Part shown: positions 34,600 through 42,287 of the stretch, one piece after another
Position numbering within the stretch: position 1 is the first letter of the stretch
How the letters are laid out: each line of letters begins with the position of its first letter
Assembly: GCF_051628905.1 (NCBI RefSeq)
Contig: NZ_CP157575.1
Location: 620,001 to 684,000 of the forward strand
Reading direction: 5' to 3'
DNA length: 64,000 bases
DNA from: Asaia sp037151935
GTDB lineage: Bacteria; Pseudomonadota; Alphaproteobacteria; Acetobacterales; Acetobacteraceae
Translations under genes and position numbers: made by a program
The notes under the pieces: model-generated
What the model was told of the DNA's origin: nothing
What the model saw: the letters and a program-made list of their open reading frames with translations, nothing else
Databases searched by the model: none

Positions 34600-35921
34600 T
34601 CCTCCAGAATTCGCGCACGGGCGAGGCCCGACCGCTCAAGAGCTTCACCGAAAGCAATCAACCGGTCTTCACGCCCCGGGGGTGCGACAATCTGGGCACC
34701 GAGCGGCAACCCCTCAACCGCGAGCGGCACTGTAAGAACCGGAAAGCCTGCCACCGTGAGAGGCTGGGTATAAAGACCCAGATTCGCACGTGCCGGCGCG
34801 GGCTTGCCGCCGATAGTGAGAAACGGGTTCTCGATAAGCGGTGCCTCACCGATGACGGCTGGCGCGATCAGCAGATCGACCGTCTCGAAGGCTTCATGCA
34901 TCCGCGCCCTAAACCAGCGGCGTAATTTATGCGCCCTGAATACGCTAGGCGCCGGAACCAGCGCCCCGGCGAGAAGCCGATCCCGCACCGCAGGGTCGTA
35001 TAGTGCCGCCTGACGGCGCAGCCGGTCGAGATGCAGTGCGCCACCTTCAGATGCGCTGATTACAAAGGCTGCCGCACGCGCTGCCGCGACTTCAGGCAGT
35101 GTGATTTCACGCCTAACCTGCAGAGCGCGACACAATTCGTCGAGCGCCGCCTGCATCTCTGGCGAAACGTCGGTGGCGAACCACCCGCCGAGCCGTGCCA
35201 GACGCAGCCCATCCGTTTCGACCCGAGCGAGTGTTTCGCCTGCCAGCACTTCCATCGTGACACGCATATCGGCAGCGCTGGCGGTAAACGGCCCGACCGT
35301 ATCGAGGCTCGCGACGAAAGGGAAAGATCCCTCAGTCGGCAGACGGTTCTGGGTTGCACGCAATCCCCACACGCCGCAGAGCGAGGCCGGAACGCGGATG
35401 GAACCATTCGTGTCCGAACCGAGCGAAAGCGGAAAATACCCCGCAGCGACACCGGCAGCCGACCCACCGGAAGAGCCGCCTGCAAGGCGGGTCGTATCGT
35501 GCGGGTTGCGCGTCAGCCCGTGATGCGCGTTATCGGTGGCAAAGCCGTAGGCAAATTCGTCCATATTCGTCGTGGCGAGAGGAATCGCTCCGGCTTCGAT
35601 CAGACGATGCACCAATACCGCATCCTGCCTCGCCGCAGGCTCGTCGGCCAGCACGCGCGACCCCGCATGCGTCACGAGCCCTTCGACATCGAACAGATCC
35701 TTGATGCCGAAAGGCACACCGGCCAGTGGCCCAGGATCGCCTCCACTGGCCACGACTTCATCAATGCGTCGGGCCTGAGCCAGTGCCCGGTCAGCGAGCA
35801 AACGTGTGACCGCGTTGAACCCCGCATCGCGCGCTGTCACGCGGTTGAGACAGAGCTCGATGACAGAAACTGCCGAGCGTTCCCCTGCCCTGACAGCCCG
35901 TGCCAGTTCGGTCGCTCTCAT
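34596..35921 (-). CDS. hpxY: AtzE/HpxY-family amidase
   Basis: 441 residues of the amidase-signature family. The Ser-cisSer-Lys triad is K74 (GIKDLFD), S150/S151 (GGSSGGSAAG) and S174 (DTNGSIRVPAS). It lacks the C-terminal extension of allophanate hydrolases, and is paired with the tiny AtzG-like HpxX, as in atzE-atzG, whose product deaminates 1-carboxybiuret. Substrate here is probably a ureido or oxamate-type intermediate of purine breakdown, by location. ATGA overlaps with hpxX upstream and hpxW downstream. Confidence 0.88.
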   Translation of the reverse strand: MRATELARAVRAGERSAVSVIELCLNRVTARDAGFNAVTRLLADRALAQARRIDEVVASGGDPGPLAGVPFGIKDLFDVEGLVTHAGSRVLADEPAARQDAVLVHRLIEAGAIPLATTNMDEFAYGFATDNAHHGLTRNPHDTTRLAGGSSGGSAAGVAAGYFPLSLGSDTNGSIRVPASLCGVWGLRATQNRLPTEGSFPFVASLDTVGPFTASAADMRVTMEVLAGETLARVETDGLRLARLGGWFATDVSPEMQAALDELCRALQVRREITLPEVAAARAAAFVISASEGGALHLDRLRRQAALYDPAVRDRLLAGALVPAPSVFRAHKLRRWFRARMHEAFETVDLLIAPAVIGEAPLIENPFLTIGGKPAPARANLGLYTQPLTVAGFPVLTVPLAVEGLPLGAQIVAPPGREDRLIAFGEALERSGLARARILED

Positions 35922-36091
35922 GGATGATACTCGAAAGCGGGCTCCAGCCTCTCAGGCAGGTCGACGGCTTTCACCAGCGCCTCATACTGACCGATAAGCG
36001 CGAGATTACGAATAATTTCGGAACGATATTCTACCGGAACATTTAGATCGAGCGCAGCGGCGCGTGCCTCAAGTTGCTCCTCCGGGGTCAT
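35918..36091 (-). CDS. hpxX: HpxX / AtzG-like small partner protein (DUF4089)
   Basis: 57 residues (MTPEEQLEARAAALDLNVPV to AFEYHP), a short helical protein ending four bases into the hpxY start codon. Small DUF4089 proteins of this size precede AtzE-type amidases and, in the AtzE-AtzG case, form a heterotetramer needed for activity. The conserved YRSEIIRNLALIGQYEALV helix supports it. Its ATG overlaps the stop of the flavoprotein gene by four bases. Too short for most gene-finding cut-offs, yet clearly in frame and coupled. Confidence 0.87.
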   Translation of the reverse strand: MTPEEQLEARAAALDLNVPVEYRSEIIRNLALIGQYEALVKAVDLPERLEPAFEYHP

Positions 36092-37530
36092 GCCTGCTCC
36101 TCACCCTGCCGTCCAAGGCTGATCAACTCTTCAGCATCGTAGGCAAGCAGGCTCTCGAGATGCTTCTCGCCATCCTGAACGAAGAGATCGCAAGCAATCG
36201 CGCGGGCAAGCCGGTCGACGCCATATCGCATACCGCTGATCGAGGCGCCTGAGAGCCCCATGCTCGGCATGGCTGCAAAAGTGAAGTTATAGATCGCACC
36301 CAGCATTGCCGCATCGGGATGCGTCGCGTCGCGGGGCAGGAACTGGCTCTGCGGGCTAAGATAGGGATACGAATCGAGCACCGCGCTCTCCTCTCCCTCC
36401 GGCGCAGAAAACCGGTCGCCCCACAAAGCGATATTCGGTGCAAAAGATGCCGTCTCTGGCCGCTTGCCGAAATCGATCACGAAGCCCGTGCCAATGATCA
36501 GGAAATCGAACGCCTGCTCGCCATGCGGGGTTTTGACGATCACCGTCTCGCCCTCGCTACGCGCCGCGAGCCAGGGCGTGTCACCATGAAAGCTGAATCC
36601 GTCATGACGGCTGCAGCGCCAGAAGGTATCCTGAGGCGGGGGCTGGTTGAGGTCGAAAATCCGGCGCATGAAACGCCAGCGGGTCAGATCCGGCAATGCC
36701 GGGAAATGACCGAGGAACCCGGCATTTTCCATCCAGCGATAGGGGTTGATGCGCGGCAGTGTCTTGCGTCGGATGCAGACAGCGACCGATTGCGCCCCGG
36801 CTTCAAGCGCCGTCGCCGCATTGTCGAAAGCCGAGGCGCCACCGCCAAGCACCCCGACCCGCTTGCCACGCAACGCCTCGAAATCGATCTCCTGATGCGT
36901 GTGGGCGTAGAGATGGGCAGGAACGGCGTCGCGAATGAACTCGGGCACATGCCACGACCCACTACCCTCAATACCTGTAGCCAGAACGATACGACGCGCC
37001 CAGACTTTGCTCGTCTCGCCGCCCTGCGCCCTGAAAGTGAGGTGTAGCAACCCGTCCTGCCAGACGACATCGACCAGTTCACGATCATGCTGCACTGGCA
37101 GGGCAAGCGTATCACGATACCAGTCGAGATAGGCCTGCCAGTCTTTGCGGTCGATCTTGTCGAGCGAGATCCAGGCCTCCTTGCCGTAACGGGCTTCGAA
37201 CCACGAGCGCGGGGTCAGGGAAGGAATGCCCAGATCGGGGCCAGTGACATGTTTGGGCGTGCGCAGGGTGATCATGCGGGCAAACGTGACCCATGGGCCG
37301 GCCTTGCCGTGCTGCGCGCGCTCGAACACCCTGACGTTATGCACCCCGATGCGCCGCAGGGCGAAGCAGGTGGCCAGCCCCCCCTGCCCGCCACCAATCA
37401 CCGCGACATCCAGAACCGGCTCGCCATGATGGGTTACAACCGACGAGACCCATGGCCCGGAGGCATAGGCAATTTTTTCGAGATCCTCATGGACCTTTGC
37501 CGCGAGGCTTTTGAGCGCGTCGTTCTGCAT
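36088..37530 (-). CDS. FAD/NAD(P)-binding monooxygenase-like flavoprotein
   Basis: 480 residues from the ATG at 37530, one base after the phosphatase stop; the frame opens further, but that would overlap the phosphatase. Two Rossmann motifs are visible: VAVIGGGQGG at 43-51 (FAD) and GVLGGGASAF at 226-235 (NADPH), with LATGIEGSG between, as in class B flavin monooxygenases. A well-marked FARMITLRTPKHVTGPDLGIP segment is distinctive. It is not of the HpxO (class A) urate hydroxylase type. Because the operon encodes the two enzymes right after urate oxidation and no uricase, it is a candidate for that oxidation; this is inference only. Confidence 0.85.
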   Translation of the reverse strand: MQNDALKSLAAKVHEDLEKIAYASGPWVSSVVTHHGEPVLDVAVIGGGQGGLATCFALRRIGVHNVRVFERAQHGKAGPWVTFARMITLRTPKHVTGPDLGIPSLTPRSWFEARYGKEAWISLDKIDRKDWQAYLDWYRDTLALPVQHDRELVDVVWQDGLLHLTFRAQGGETSKVWARRIVLATGIEGSGSWHVPEFIRDAVPAHLYAHTHQEIDFEALRGKRVGVLGGGASAFDNAATALEAGAQSVAVCIRRKTLPRINPYRWMENAGFLGHFPALPDLTRWRFMRRIFDLNQPPPQDTFWRCSRHDGFSFHGDTPWLAARSEGETVIVKTPHGEQAFDFLIIGTGFVIDFGKRPETASFAPNIALWGDRFSAPEGEESAVLDSYPYLSPQSQFLPRDATHPDAAMLGAIYNFTFAAMPSMGLSGASISGMRYGVDRLARAIACDLFVQDGEKHLESLLAYDAEELISLGRQGEEQA

Positions 37531-37531
37531 G

Positions 37532-38266
37532 TCAGGGCACCCGATAGAAGGGGTTGGGAAGGAGGAAGCCGCGCTCGGCATGCCCACCGGTGAGGTCAGA
37601 GGGCTGATCTCCGATATTGGCAATAATGTGATAGCCGTCGTCTTCGATTTTCTGGCGCGCCGCCCGCTTGTAGTCCGAGGCCGAGGGCGTATGGCTGCCA
37701 TCAGGGCGGAGGATGAGGCCGGCCCAGTTCAGATAGCCAGCAGTCTCTAGATTATGAGCCGTCTCGCCGCGCTCGTGCTCGTAGCGCCCGGTCACGAAAA
37801 ACACGGCGACACCATGCTGATGTGCCATGGCATACAGCGCCAGCGTGGGAGCGAACGCTGCGGCCGTTGCTCCCTGCTCCCATGCCTCGACACCACAAGG
37901 CCCCTTTGGCAGCGCATCGCAGCGGCCTTCACGAAAATAGGCGAACTGGTTGGCTGCCATTTCGGGCCAGTTCGACAAGGACGTTTCGTCGATGTCGAGA
38001 ACGAGCGCGGGGCGACTCACATGCGGGGCGCGCAGGCGCACCCAATCGGCAGCCTCATTAATGACAGAAGCGAAATCTCGCTCATAGGCGCCGCTGTCAT
38101 GATAGGCGGTAGCAGCGATGGCAGCATCGCCGACATTCGCCGGCATAGCCCGAGCAGCGGCATAGGGCGTGCCGATACAAAGCATGGCGGCGATAAACGC
38201 CCCCCGGCGCGTCGGCAGCCACCGTGCGAAGACGGAACGGCATGGTTGAACTGTCGCGCAACTCAC
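37532..38266 (-). CDS. Secreted HAD-family acid phosphatase (class B / e(P4)-like)
   Basis: About 244 residues from a GTG at 38266 (AGGAG upstream); the frame opens further but without a signal-like start. The N-terminus (ARWLPTRRGAFIAAMLCIGTPYAAARA) is a signal peptide. HAD motif 1 is L-D91-I-D93-E-T; FFVTGRYEHE and the late NIGDQPSDL follow. The family dephosphorylates nucleotides and other organic phosphates in the periplasm. As first gene of the purine operon, it may release nucleosides from external nucleotides. It has a Cys at position 30 but no full lipobox. Confidence 0.85.
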   Translation of the reverse strand: MSCATVQPCRSVFARWLPTRRGAFIAAMLCIGTPYAAARAMPANVGDAAIAATAYHDSGAYERDFASVINEAADWVRLRAPHVSRPALVLDIDETSLSNWPEMAANQFAYFREGRCDALPKGPCGVEAWEQGATAAAFAPTLALYAMAHQHGVAVFFVTGRYEHERGETAHNLETAGYLNWAGLILRPDGSHTPSASDYKRAARQKIEDDGYHIIANIGDQPSDLTGGHAERGFLLPNPFYRVP

Positions 38267-38585
38267 TTGATGACCAACTCCTGCATAACAATCCTTTACG
38301 GTCTCGACATTATCTTTGCGTTCCGGGGCGCGGAGCGCAACCTCCCTCTTCGTCGCGCGCAAAAAACGATCGCAGATGGTATACCAAAATTGTCCTGTAT
38401 TGATGCCGTATTTATTGAATGCAACAGATCTTACGATTAACGTCCATACCATAACAAACTTACGATCTCACATGATTGTAATGTCTATCATCACATCGGT
38501 CAGCCAATATTTTCGCAACTACTTGTAAGAAACCCGCTTACAAACTATCTGTAAACGTTGATTTTCTCGAGATCAGGAGTTTGTT
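38267..38585. other. Divergent regulatory region between purine operon and tetR
   Basis: About 320 bases, clearly more AT-rich than the genes on either side (for example 38340-38560), separating the phosphatase start from the tetR start. It should carry both promoters. The perfect inverted repeat at 38523-38543 lies on the tetR side. Confidence 0.7.
38523..38543. promoter_or_regulatory. Perfect inverted repeat, probable TetR operator
   Basis: TTGTAAG and CTTACAA are separated by seven bases, 43 bases before the tetR start codon, in an AT-rich region; a half-like CTGTAAAC follows at 38550. Two-fold dyads of this size just upstream of a TetR-type gene are usually its own operator. Confidence 0.65.
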
Positions 38586-39188
38586 TTGGGTGTTCCGCGC
38601 GAAATAGCAGTCGTCACCATATTGGCGGCGGCGCAGAAAATCTTTTCTGAACACGGTTTCAGTGGAGCCAGCATCGCTGCGGTAGCGCGAGAGGCAGGCA
38701 TCCCGAAAGCCAATATCCATTACTACTTCTCTACCAAGGAAATACTTTACCAGGAGGTCCTCCACGGCACCGTTCAGGAGTGGCTGGGCGATTGCGAGAC
38801 ATGGCTTCGCCCCGATTCATCCGCCGACACCGCGCTGCGGGGCTATGTGGCATCCAAACTCGCCTTTTCCCGTACCAATCCCAACGCGTCGCGACTTTTC
38901 GCTCACGAGATCCTGGGCGGAGCGCGTCATCTCGGCGGCTATCTCTCAACCACGCTGCCGGAGGCGATCCACCCCTTCAAGGAGACCTTCGAGACATGGA
39001 TGGCCCGTGAAGAAATACCCAAGGGCGACCCGACGCATTTCCTCTTCTGTCTGTGGGCCATGACGCAATGGTACGCCGATATGCAGCCTCAGGTCACCGC
39101 GCTGCTCGGAAAAGAGACACTCGACGAGGGCGATTTCGCCTCGGCCGCTGAGACCATTCTGTCCCTGGTGCTGCGCCGGGTTGGGTAA
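38586..39188 (+). CDS. TetR-family regulator (RutR-like C-terminus)
   Basis: 200 residues from a TTG start with AGGAG seven bases upstream. The HTH lies in residues 10-55 (AQKIFSEHGFSGASIAAVAREAGI, then KANIHYYFSTKEILYQEVL). The C-terminal ligand domain resembles RutR/YcdC regulators of pyrimidine and purine use (LFAHEILGGARHL; LFCLWAMTQWYADM). It is divergent from the purine operon and precedes the amidohydrolase gene, so it is the likely local regulator; a nucleobase-related ligand is inferred. Confidence 0.87.
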   Translation: MGVPREIAVVTILAAAQKIFSEHGFSGASIAAVAREAGIPKANIHYYFSTKEILYQEVLHGTVQEWLGDCETWLRPDSSADTALRGYVASKLAFSRTNPNASRLFAHEILGGARHLGGYLSTTLPEAIHPFKETFETWMAREEIPKGDPTHFLFCLWAMTQWYADMQPQVTALLGKETLDEGDFASAAETILSLVLRRVG

Positions 39189-39749
39189 AGGCCTGTGCCC
39201 GGAGAAAAAGCTTCTTACGCAGGCCTGTTGGCCTTCTCTTACCGCCGCGGTTCGTCCGTGAGTCGCGAAGGAATCCTTCAAACAGTTTTCCCAGCCGGGC
39301 GCGATATTGACGCTCTGGCTCTATCGCAACCCGAGCCCGCACCGCTCCGGGCACGCGCAGGGCGACACGCGGGGAAGGCACGTGGGAAACGCTTTCCACG
39401 CGCGCAATCTCGCTGCGTTCGTCAGCTCCCCGCCGGGCGTCGGGTAAATCCGGGTAGCTTGGTCTTGCATATATGGCGCTACGATCCGGGTGAGCGATGG
39501 TGCCGGACAGTTATATGAATTAATGCCCAACAACTCGTTTCGGCGACATATAAGGAACTTCAACGCGTGTAGCTCACGCTATCGTAGCATCCCGACGGCC
39601 TCTCCCCCGGTTGTCGGTTTGCACCTGTGCGATATGCTCCGGCTCGCATCGCGGCTGCGCTGCGTGACATCATCAATACGCTTCAGGCGCCAAGGCCAGG
39701 TATTTCCCGCCTGGAAATCATGAAAAGAGAATCGAAGAAGGATCGCGAT
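39189..39749. other. Intergenic region before the amidohydrolase gene
   Basis: About 560 bases with no gene I can support. It contains an imperfect dyad (GTGGGAAA CG CTTTCCAC) near 39380 and a more AT-rich part around 39465-39560 that may hold the amidohydrolase promoter. Confidence 0.45.
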
Positions 39750-41036
39750 ATGACGGATCAGGATCACCTTCTCATGGGCAACAGCGCCATCGACTCAGAC
39801 GCGTTGTGGCATGACATCATGGAGACAGCGCATTTTGGCGCCACCGAAAGAGGCGGGATCTGTCGTCTTGCCCTAAGCGAGGAAGACCGTGAAGTCAGAA
39901 GATGGTTTTCTGACGCAGCCGCGGCTCTGGGGGCGACGGTAACGGCGGATGACATGGGAAACCAGTTTGCCCGTTTCGAGGGTGCCGAACCGGGTCTTGC
40001 ACCCATCGCCATAGGCAGCCATCTCGACACCCAGCCTACCGGTGGAAAGTTCGACGGTATTATCGGGGTTCTGGGCGGCATCGCTGTGCTGCGCGCCTTG
40101 AAGGAAACCGGGCGCCGCCTGCGCCATCCTGTCGAGATCGTCAACTGGACGAATGAGGAAGGCGCACGCTTCGCCCCGGCGATGCTGAGCTCAGGTGTAT
40201 TCGCGAAAATCTTCACGCCTGATTTTGCGAAAAGCCGCACCGACGCAAAGGGCACGCGGTTCAATGACGCGCTCACTGCCATCGAAGCTGCAGGAAGTGA
40301 GTCCTGTGGTGCCCATCCCCTCGCTGCCTATCTCGAACTCCATATCGAACAAGGCCCTGTTCTCGAGGCCGAGCACTGCACGATCGGTGTTGTGACAGGC
40401 GTTCAGGGCATGCGCTGGTATGAGGTGACAGTGACGGGGCGCGACTCCCATGCTGGCACCACACCCATGACCATGCGCGCCGATGCGCTTCAGGCCGCCT
40501 CGCGTCTCATGGCCAGCGTGCAGGAAATTGCCCTGAACCGCCCTCCCCACGCCGTGGGGACCGTTGGCATGGTCACGGTCATGCCGAACAGCCGCAATAC
40601 CATTCCCGGTGAAGTCATTTTCAGCGTCGATCTGCGCGACCCCAATGACGATGTGGTGGTCGCCATGGAAAACAGCTTTCGAGACCGCGCTGGCGCACTG
40701 TCACGGGAATACGGCGTCAGTATCGGGATTCGTGAAATCTGGGATTCGCCGGCCGTTCATTTCGACCAACGCCTTGTCGACGCGGTGTCTTTCGCAGCCC
40801 GCAGCCAGCACCTGCCCTCACGCGAAATCACGTCCGGCGCGGGGCATGATGCCGCCTATCTTGCGCGGATCGTGCCGACCACAATGATTTTCGTGCCTTG
40901 CGCGGGCGGCATCAGCCATAATGAAAGCGAGTCCGCCACTAAAGAAGACATCGCCTCAGGCGCCAATGTTCTGCTTCAGACACTCCTCATTGCCGACCGC
41001 CAGCTCGATCCGGCACCGAGATCAGACGGCGGCTGA
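39750..41036 (+). CDS. Allantoate / N-carbamoyl-amino-acid amidohydrolase (M20 family)
   Basis: 428 residues from the ATG at 39750 (AAGGA upstream). Two-metal motifs are visible: H91-L-D93 in IGSHLDTQPTGGKFDG with D102, and E135-E136 in NWTNEEGARF; ELHIEQGPVLE and the dimerisation/substrate motif GRDSHAGTTPM follow. The family splits ureido groups from allantoate, N-carbamoyl amino acids or beta-ureidopropionate. Next to uraH/uraD/puuE it would be allantoate amidohydrolase; next to an omega-aminotransferase and a RutR-like regulator it could be beta-ureidopropionase. Sequence alone does not decide. Confidence 0.9.
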   Translation: MTDQDHLLMGNSAIDSDALWHDIMETAHFGATERGGICRLALSEEDREVRRWFSDAAAALGATVTADDMGNQFARFEGAEPGLAPIAIGSHLDTQPTGGKFDGIIGVLGGIAVLRALKETGRRLRHPVEIVNWTNEEGARFAPAMLSSGVFAKIFTPDFAKSRTDAKGTRFNDALTAIEAAGSESCGAHPLAAYLELHIEQGPVLEAEHCTIGVVTGVQGMRWYEVTVTGRDSHAGTTPMTMRADALQAASRLMASVQEIALNRPPHAVGTVGMVTVMPNSRNTIPGEVIFSVDLRDPNDDVVVAMENSFRDRAGALSREYGVSIGIREIWDSPAVHFDQRLVDAVSFAARSQHLPSREITSGAGHDAAYLARIVPTTMIFVPCAGGISHNESESATKEDIASGANVLLQTLLIADRQLDPAPRSDGG

Positions 41037-42179
41037 GCCACGCCTGCAGAAAACCACGATCAGAAACGCGATCAACGCCAGCGCGGTGCCACTCATGGAG
41101 ACCGCGCTATAGCCCAGGCCGTGGGAGAGCACGGCCCCGCCAAGCCAGGCGCCTAGCGCGTTGCCGAGATTGAACGCGCCGATATTGACCGATGAGGCAA
41201 GCGCCGGCGCTTCTCGCGCTGCCTGCATAGTGCGCATCTGCAAGGCGGGCATGATCGCGAAAGACGCGGCACTCCAGACCAGAATGCCGCTAATAGCGCC
41301 ATAAGGCGACACGGCCAGTATCGGATAGACCAGCATGATCGCCCCCAGAACGGGCAACGTGGTCAGAAGCGCGAAACGCGTGGAGCGATCGGCAAGGCGC
41401 CCGCCCAGCGCCGCACCGATGCTGAATCCTACCCCGATGGTCATGAGTGCCAGCGTCACGAGCGCGTCGCTGGCATGGGTAAGGCTGTGCAGGAATGGCG
41501 CGATATAGGTGTAAAGCACGAACATGATCCCGGCGCCGAGCGTCGTGACTGTGAGCGCCAGGAGTACTTCCCCGCCCATAAGAACCCGCAATTCGCCGAA
41601 AATATCCGGCTTTGGTGAACTGCCCCTCGGGGGCAAGGCAAGGCTCAGGGCCAGCACAGCCAGCGCGCCCAGAAGAGCCGTCACCAGAAACGCGCTTCGC
41701 CACCCCATCGTATCGCCCAGCCAGGTCGCGGCGGGCACGCCGAAGATGTTGGCAATCGTCAGCCCCAGAAACATCGATGCTACGGCAGAGGCGCGTTTTT
41801 CAGGAGCGACGACGCTCGATGCCTCAACGGCACCGAGACCGAAAAAGGCCCCATGAGACAGGCTCGTCACCACACGCCAGAACATGAGTAGCGCGTAGCT
41901 GTGACTCAGCCCTGCCCCGAGATTGCCGAGAATATAGAGCCCCATCAATCCGATCAGCGCCGCCTTGCGCGACATGGCGCCCAGCAGAAGCGTCATGATC
42001 GGCGCACCGATCATGACGCCGAACGCATAGGCACTCACCAGCCCCCCGGCTTTCGGCACGCTGACATGAAGATCCTGCGCGATAACGGGCAGTAGCCCCA
42101 TCGGGGTGAATTCGGTGGTACCGATCGCGAAAGCGCCGACAGCCAGTGACAATAATGCGGTACGCGGCGATGCCATCAT
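41022..42179 (-). CDS. MFS transporter, AraJ/YdhP-like DHA1 group
   Basis: About 385 residues with 12 predicted membrane segments, starting at one of two adjacent ATGs (42179 or 42176) behind GGAGG. GAFAIGTTEFTPMGLLPVIAQDL in helix 1 and the R-K loop MSRKAALIGLMGL are typical of the arabinose-efflux-like branch of drug/metabolite exporters. Substrate unknown. It converges on the amidohydrolase gene (15-base overlap at the 3' ends) and is divergent from the aminotransferase gene. Confidence 0.88.
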   Translation of the reverse strand: MMASPRTALLSLAVGAFAIGTTEFTPMGLLPVIAQDLHVSVPKAGGLVSAYAFGVMIGAPIMTLLLGAMSRKAALIGLMGLYILGNLGAGLSHSYALLMFWRVVTSLSHGAFFGLGAVEASSVVAPEKRASAVASMFLGLTIANIFGVPAATWLGDTMGWRSAFLVTALLGALAVLALSLALPPRGSSPKPDIFGELRVLMGGEVLLALTVTTLGAGIMFVLYTYIAPFLHSLTHASDALVTLALMTIGVGFSIGAALGGRLADRSTRFALLTTLPVLGAIMLVYPILAVSPYGAISGILVWSAASFAIMPALQMRTMQAAREAPALASSVNIGAFNLGNALGAWLGGAVLSHGLGYSAVSMSGTALALIAFLIVVFCRRGSAAV

Positions 42180-42287
42180 GCCTCCAGAATATTTAAAGCT
42201 CACGCAACTTCTTCTTACTTTGCAGATCGTGCCGGTCATGCGACGGTTTTGTCGAGATATCTCACAACAGGAGCCGGAAAGAAGGCC

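Noticed and set aside
39370..39400. Dyad-like sequence before the amidohydrolase gene
   Set aside because: The two halves mismatch at several places and it is about 350 bases from the start codon.
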